Assembly (NCBI GenBank): GCA_021844945.1
Contig: JAKBSJ010000002.1
Location: 102,965 to 166,964, forward strand
Length of the DNA stretch: 64,000 bases
Direction of reading: 5' to 3'
Source of the DNA: Thermoplasmata archaeon
GTDB taxonomy: Archaea; Thermoplasmatota; Thermoplasmata; Lutacidiplasmatales; UBA184
Shown: in pieces, positions 59,824 to 64,000 of the stretch
How the letters are laid out: each line of letters starts with the position of its first letter
Position numbering within the stretch: position 1 is the first letter of the stretch
Program-made: the position numbers and the translations under genes
The notes under the pieces: model-generated
Told to the model about the DNA's origin: nothing
The model's input: only the letters and a program-made list of their open reading frames with translations
The model's database searches: none

Positions 59824-60726
59824 TCAAGGCCCGTACTCGGACCGGTCCGCGATGTGCCGGGGTCGCTCGCCTCGGAAGTACCGCGCCAAGTTCTCCAACG
59901 CGATCTCGAGCACGTAGGACGGTACCCCCGGGCCGAATCCGGCGGTGTGGGGCGTTGCGATGACGTTCGGGAGCGAGGCGAACGGGAACCGGTTCGTCAG
60001 CACCCCCGTCTCGAACCCCTCATGCCACCAGACGTCGATGCCTGCACGGAACTCCGGATGGGCGACGAGGTGCCGGTAGAGCGCTTCCTCGTCGACGGTC
60101 CCGGCGCGTCCGACGAGGACGAGGATCGCGCCCGGCTTCATGGCGTCGAGCTCGGCCGTGCCGATCGTTGCGCGGGTGGATCGGGTCAACGGGCGCACGT
60201 CGAAGACCAAGTCCCCGAGCGCGATCGCCGTTCTCAGCTCGCTGGCCGGGAGCATTCGTTCGGCGCCGGGCGCCGCCCTACCGGTCCGGTTCACCCCGAT
60301 CACGTGCGTGTGGAATCCCGCCAAGCGTTCCGAGAGGGCCCGGCCGATGGCTCCGTAACCGAGTATCACGGCGGTGCGCTCGAGCAGGAGCCTATGGTCC
60401 GGTGCGGGTCGCAATCGGCCCGCGGCCACCTGGGCCTGCGCGACGACGATGTGGCGGGCTGCCGCCAAAGCGAGGGCCATCGCGTGTTCGGCCACGAACG
60501 GTGCATACGCGCCGACGTTCCCCGCCACCGCGACCGAATCCGGAAAGTATTCGAGCGGAACTCCATCGAGCCCGGTGAATAGGGTCTGGACGAACTTCAG
60601 GCGAGGAAGCGCCCGGGGGTCCAGCCGACCGGATTCGGCGCGCTGAGGGCCGAGAAGGACCGCCTCCACCGAGCCCCACGTCGCAGGATCCCCGGTCGTG
60701 GCATACGCCCAAGGCACGCGCGGCAT
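59824..60726 (-). CDS. D-2-hydroxyacid dehydrogenase family protein
   Basis: This NAD(P)-dependent enzyme acts on 2-hydroxy or 2-keto acids. The Rossmann motif is ILGYGAIGRALSERL, the catalytic Arg region is LVGRAGTVDEEAL, Glu is in DVWWHEGFE and His in IATPHTAGFG. ATG 60726 is the first canonical start. The same frame is open and protein-like upstream (VKTLLGVVVATNDPSPLLLV...) right back to the stop of the VOC gene, without any ATG, GTG or TTG. So the real N-terminus may be about 35-45 residues longer with a rare start codon. Confidence 0.85.
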   Translation of the reverse strand: MPRVPWAYATTGDPATWGSVEAVLLGPQRAESGRLDPRALPRLKFVQTLFTGLDGVPLEYFPDSVAVAGNVGAYAPFVAEHAMALALAAARHIVVAQAQVAAGRLRPAPDHRLLLERTAVILGYGAIGRALSERLAGFHTHVIGVNRTGRAAPGAERMLPASELRTAIALGDLVFDVRPLTRSTRATIGTAELDAMKPGAILVLVGRAGTVDEEALYRHLVAHPEFRAGIDVWWHEGFETGVLTNRFPFASLPNVIATPHTAGFGPGVPSYVLEIALENLARYFRGERPRHIADRSEYGP

Positions 60727-60864
60727 CTGCCGGTGGACGGCCTCGTCGACCTTCGGATCCGGACGGACCGCGACCAGCAGTAGCGGGGACGGGTCGTTCG
60801 TGGCGACGACAACCCCGAGGAGGGTCTTGACGTTCCCGCTCGGCTCGGATGCGAGGACCGCGGG

Positions 60865-61335
60865 TCAGGTCCGGCTCCGTCGCTTTCGGGGAGGCGCGGC
60901 GATGCGGGTCGGTGCTCGGCGCCGGTGGCCGGGACGACGGCGTACCGTTCCGAAGAACTCGAGCCAGACGTTGTCCGGGTCTCGAACGTAGACGACGCGC
61001 TGTGTGCCCTCGGTGAAATCGAGCGCCAACGGGATGTGACGCCGGCGAAGGAAACGGAGCCATGCCTCCAGGTCGGGCGCGTAGAAACCGACATGGTCGA
61101 GCTCCGTACCCACGCGGAACGGTTCGTAGTAAGGGTTGGATCGAGGGTAGTAGTTCAGTTCGAGCCGGTGCGCTTGGCCCGGATAGACGAGCTGGACGAA
61201 GATGCCGCCGTGCTCCATCTTTCCCCGGAAGCGCTCGCGGAAGCCGAGGGAGCGATAGAACCGTAACGACCGCGCGATGTCTCGGACCCGGATCCCGGTG
61301 TAGAGCAGGCGCGGGCCCTTGCGTCGACTCGGCAC
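60865..61335 (-). CDS. Glyoxalase/VOC (bleomycin-resistance) family protein
   Basis: This 156-residue protein has two beta-alpha-beta-beta-beta modules: LLYTGIRVRDIARSLRFYRS with LELNYYP, and ELDHVGFYAPDLEAWLRFLR with VVYVRDPDNVWLEFFG. The metal-site pattern (His/Glu per module, with Glu in the final WLEFFG) suits glyoxalase I-like or dioxygenase-like enzymes. The basic tail (RRRPGHRRRAPTR) may be unstructured. Its TGA is in the same frame as the downstream dehydrogenase. Confidence 0.88.
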   Translation of the reverse strand: MPSRRKGPRLLYTGIRVRDIARSLRFYRSLGFRERFRGKMEHGGIFVQLVYPGQAHRLELNYYPRSNPYYEPFRVGTELDHVGFYAPDLEAWLRFLRRRHIPLALDFTEGTQRVVYVRDPDNVWLEFFGTVRRRPGHRRRAPTRIAAPPRKRRSRT

Positions 61336-61438
61336 TTCACCGGGCAGGGCCCTAAGTCACTTAACGGTCTCTGGACACGCCCGATCTGCGGTGGCCAATG
61401 CTTTGCCTCCGCCCACGCCCCGGGTGGGGTCGTCTCTC

Positions 61439-61972
61439 TTAGCCCTGCTTCGCGGGAGCCGGAGCGACGGTGTACTCCTCGGTCCACTTGGTCGCGAGCT
61501 CGTCCCGTCGCGGCTTGTAGACTTGAGAGAAGAACCGGCTACGCGAGCCCAAGGTCTCCTCATCGAACCCTGCGATGATCTCCTGCGCCTCACGCCACGC
61601 CGAGCGGAAGTTGCGCTCGGTCCCGAAGCGCGCCGCGACCTGGCGGTCGAAATCCGCTTTCGTCTGGATCTCCCCTCCGATCGTGAACCGGGGTTCCGAA
61701 CTCGCCGGATCGCGATAGGCCATCTCGTCGCCGAGATAGTACGTGGATTCCTGCTTCGCCTCGGGCCGAGCCTCGTGAGGACCTTGTTCGCCCGGACCCG
61801 AGCGAAATCCCCGCTTCGCCGCCGCGTAGAATATCGCTCGGTTCAATCCCCACGAGAACGCCGACTCATCGGGTAGGCCGAGCCGCTTGGCGCGGGCCGC
61901 TTGGAGGATCGCCATCACCGCGAATCGGCCGATACGAAGTGGCCGCTTCGCGCGCGCGCCCATCCTCCCCAA
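61439..61972 (-). CDS. Conserved-looking unknown protein
   Basis: This 177-residue protein begins with a basic stretch (RAKRPLRIGRFAVMAILQAARAKR). Then come LPDESAFSWGLNRAIFYAAAKR, a charged linker, and a C-terminal half rich in aromatic residues (STYYLGDEMAYRD, RFFSQVYKPRRDELATKW). I do not recognise a family. It has good coding character, no membrane helix and no metal motif. ATG 61972 overlaps a GGGAGG run, and an upstream in-frame start at 62062 is less likely. Confidence 0.6.
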   Translation of the reverse strand: MGRMGARAKRPLRIGRFAVMAILQAARAKRLGLPDESAFSWGLNRAIFYAAAKRGFRSGPGEQGPHEARPEAKQESTYYLGDEMAYRDPASSEPRFTIGGEIQTKADFDRQVAARFGTERNFRSAWREAQEIIAGFDEETLGSRSRFFSQVYKPRRDELATKWTEEYTVAPAPAKQG

Positions 61973-62086
61973 CCGCGCTCGAGAAGAGCGCTCGCCCGCA
62001 TCAACTCTCTCATTTCCTAGCTCGCCGCCACCTTCGAGAGAATGGCCGGCGGCCGTTGGCATGGGACCCGGGCCGCGGGTGGAACG

Positions 62087-62890
62087 CTACGTTCGGTCCT
62101 CGACGAGGAGTCCGGAGATTCTCCGGCGAACGCTCGCGTGCCGCTTCGCTTCCGCTAGATAGGCTCGTTGGTGGCGAGACCGCCAAGAGGTTCGATAGGT
62201 CCATCGACCCGGATAACGGACCTCCCATAGAACGAGGGAATCCGCCGGCGCGAGCGGGAGGGTGAGCGGTCGACGCCCCGAGGCGGCATCCTGGAGTTCG
62301 TCGAGCGAGCGTCGTCCCTCCGCGCACTCGGTCATCCCGGCCACGAGCTTGCGGATCATGCCCCATACGAAGGACCGGGCGCGCACCTGGAGCCAAGCCC
62401 CGTCCGCGCCCGTGCGGACGCGGAGGAGGTCGATCTCGCGGAACGCCGGCCCTTCCGCACGGATTCCGCGTCCGAACGTACGGGTGTCGACCTCGCGCGG
62501 GAGCCGGTTCGCGATCGCTCCCAACCGGCGATTGCTCGCAGGCGACCCGAGGAGCAGGTAGCGATACTCGCGCCACAGTGCCTGCCGTACACGAAACCCT
62601 TCCGAGACCGGTCGAGCGGCGCCGAAGTAAATGTCGGGAGCGAGTCCATTGAGCGCGCGCAACAGCGAGGAGGCGGGCAAATCCGAGCGTAGGACCAGCG
62701 CGTTCCTGCGCGCGCTCACGCCGGCGTCGGTCCGACTCGCGACCTCGATCCCGGCCTCGTCCAGATCCCGAACGAGACGGTGACGCGCGACTCCATCCCG
62801 AACGACCCCTTCGACGGTACGCCGCCCGGGTTGCCGCGCCCAACCGGCGAACCCCTCTCCGTCGTACCCGAAGCGGACCAGCCAGCGCAT
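62087..62890 (-). CDS. truA: tRNA pseudouridine synthase A
   Basis: This enzyme makes pseudouridine at positions 38-40 of the tRNA anticodon arm. The N-terminus RWLVRFGYDGEGFAGWARQ and the catalytic motif ASRTDAGVSARRNAL (nucleophile Asp) are diagnostic, as is VRARSFVWGMIRKLVAGM. At 267 residues it has normal length. Both intron-containing tRNAs in this window have a T or A near positions 38-39 that could be substrates. Confidence 0.95.
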   Translation of the reverse strand: MRWLVRFGYDGEGFAGWARQPGRRTVEGVVRDGVARHRLVRDLDEAGIEVASRTDAGVSARRNALVLRSDLPASSLLRALNGLAPDIYFGAARPVSEGFRVRQALWREYRYLLLGSPASNRRLGAIANRLPREVDTRTFGRGIRAEGPAFREIDLLRVRTGADGAWLQVRARSFVWGMIRKLVAGMTECAEGRRSLDELQDAASGRRPLTLPLAPADSLVLWEVRYPGRWTYRTSWRSRHQRAYLAEAKRHASVRRRISGLLVEDRT

Positions 62891-62905
62891 GGCTCCGACG
62901 CCGAC

Positions 62906-64000
62906 CTATGCCGGCGAGCTCGCCCCGCTCCGGGTCCCGGAGGAGACCTGCTCGTCCGCGACCTTCAGGGCCGCGTCGAGCGCTTCGAGGCCCCGGTCGA
63001 GCTCGTCCCGGCGGACGATCAGGGGGGGCGCGATCACGAGGTGGGAAACCCAGCTGATGCAATAGACGCCCTGCTTCATCATCGCCTGGGCGACCATGTC
63101 CGCGACAAGCGGCTTCCCCGCGATTTTGTCGTCCTCGGTGTTGAACGGCTCCTTCGTCGCGCGATCGCGAACGAGCTCGACCGCCGCGAAGAGGCCCATG
63201 CCTCGAACGTCCCCTACGGCCGGGTGACGCCCCTGGATCTCTCGGAGCCGGGAAAGGAGGTACTCCCCGTCCTTCCGGGACTTGGCCATCAGGTCGAGCC
63301 GGCGATATTCGTCGATCGCCGCGACGGCCGGAGCGAGGGTCACCGGGTGGGCTTCGTAGGTGTGGCCATGAGGGAAGTACCGATCGAGGAAGACATCGTG
63401 GATCGCGGCGCTCGTGGCCGTAAGGCCGAGCGGGATCGCGGCCCCGGTAATCCCCTTCGCGGTCGTCAGGATGTCGGGGACGACGTTCCAATGCTGGACC
63501 GCGAACCACTCGCCGACGCGCCCCCAGGCGCTCATCACCTCGTCCGCGATCAACAGCACGTCGTTCCTCTTCGTGATCTTCCGGATCCTCGGGAGATACT
63601 CCGGTACCGGCACCAGCACGCCGTTGGTGCCGACGACCGGCTCCACGATCATGGCGGCGACGTCGCCCTCCTTGCGGATCTGTTCGTCCACCACGTCCGC
63701 GCACGCGACATGGCACGAGGGGTAGGTGAGGCCGAAGGGACAGCGGTAGCAGTAGCAGTCCGGGGCGAAGACCGTTCCCGGGACCTTCTGGTGGCGTTCG
63801 ATCACCCGGCGGCGGAGCTCTCCCGTCACACTGATCGATGCGGCGGTCGCGCCATGGTAGGAACGAAACCGCGAGATGATCTTGGATCGGTGGGTGACCG
63901 CTCGGGCGATCTTGAGGGCGGCCTCGTTCGCTTCCGTCCCGGAGGTGCTGAAGAAGAAGTGGTCCAGGCCCGGGGGAACGATCTCTCGAAGCTTCTGACT
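62906..64000 (-). CDS. Class III aminotransferase, 5' end beyond window
   Basis: This PLP-dependent omega-amino acid or taurine-type transaminase is visible for its last 364 residues, starting within SQKLREIVPPGLDHFFFSTS. It has STSGTEANEAALK (PLP phosphate site), RSYHGATAASIS, IADEVMSAWGRVGEWFAVQ and the PLP lysine in TTAKGITGAAIPLG. The Cys-rich insert APDCYCYRCPFGLTYPSC matches taurine:pyruvate-type enzymes. The frame is open to 64000. Its stop is 15 nt before the truA start. Confidence 0.92.
   Translation of the reverse strand, partial: SQKLREIVPPGLDHFFFSTSGTEANEAALKIARAVTHRSKIISRFRSYHGATAASISVTGELRRRVIERHQKVPGTVFAPDCYCYRCPFGLTYPSCHVACADVVDEQIRKEGDVAAMIVEPVVGTNGVLVPVPEYLPRIRKITKRNDVLLIADEVMSAWGRVGEWFAVQHWNVVPDILTTAKGITGAAIPLGLTATSAAIHDVFLDRYFPHGHTYEAHPVTLAPAVAAIDEYRRLDLMAKSRKDGEYLLSRLREIQGRHPAVGDVRGMGLFAAVELVRDRATKEPFNTEDDKIAGKPLVADMVAQAMMKQGVYCISWVSHLVIAPPLIVRRDELDRGLEALDAALKVADEQVSSGTRSGASSPA

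Noticed and set aside
60865-60867. TGA as selenocysteine codon in the VOC gene
   Set aside because: No SECIS-like hairpin was recognised, the VOC domain is complete before the TGA, and the residue would fall in a low-complexity linker.
62010-63716. 568-codon open frame across truA and the aminotransferase
   Set aside because: It covers two well-supported genes in another phase of the same strand and is extremely Arg/Gly-rich without any recognisable domain.

Overview
The window is 64 kb of high-GC, densely coded archaeal chromosome. The archaeal assignment rests on fibrillarin, ribosomal protein eS1, an archaeal-type UMP kinase, mevalonate-pathway chemistry, tRNA genes with anticodon-loop introns, and many genes with a TATA element about 25 nt before a leaderless ATG or GTG. 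The rest of the gene set points to Thermoplasmatota, probably an acid-tolerant soil or sediment lineage: a fused EtfB-EtfA, YVTN beta-propeller surface proteins with C-terminal anchors, an S53 acid peptidase, M1 and DUF885 peptidases, and a lone 5S rRNA gene. The lineage is my inference from gene content; no search was run.

Layout. 1-9.1 kb: endonuclease IV, 5S rRNA, M1 aminopeptidase, thioesterase, a mevalonate decarboxylase-family enzyme, and a three-gene ABC-2 exporter behind a palindromic operator. 9.1-15 kb: PaaA-like di-iron protein with an enoyl-CoA hydratase, ribose-5-phosphate isomerase, ammonium transporter, UMP kinase, adenylate kinase, tRNA-Tyr. 15.3-17.5 kb: a frameshifted OsmC gene and a small decayed element at tRNA-Gly, with a 16-bp direct repeat, a broken integrase and a winged-helix/RelE-like pair. 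18.2-25 kb: a type IV pilus (Tad-like) operon with two ATPases and two membrane platform proteins, ending in a DNA methyltransferase. 25-28.8 kb: MoxR ATPase, vWA protein and coiled-coil protein. 29-41 kb: eS1, tRNA-Met, a 7-blade surface propeller, an electron-transfer cluster (EtfBA, ferredoxin, flavin reductase), a MoaD-like protein with a BNR propeller, and an M29-like protein lacking its metal ligands. 41-48 kb: PD-(D/E)XK nuclease, peptide-type ABC permeases, MsrA, DUF885 peptidase, RidA, fibrillarin.

48.2-53.2 kb is the most striking region. It is a tightly overlapping operon with VirB2-like, VirB6-like and VirB4-like proteins and small membrane proteins. This composition resembles the archaeal Ced/Ted DNA-import machinery, which is related to conjugative type IV secretion. 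Its VirB4 gene is split by a -1 frame change at a G GGG GGA slippery sequence. No relaxase or VirD4 is seen.

53-64 kb: a second orphan DNA methyltransferase, a hexulose-6-phosphate synthase-RraA fusion, tRNA-Glu, a 14-repeat surface propeller, S53 peptidase, 2-hydroxyacid dehydrogenase, VOC protein, an unknown protein, TruA, and a class III aminotransferase that runs off the right edge.
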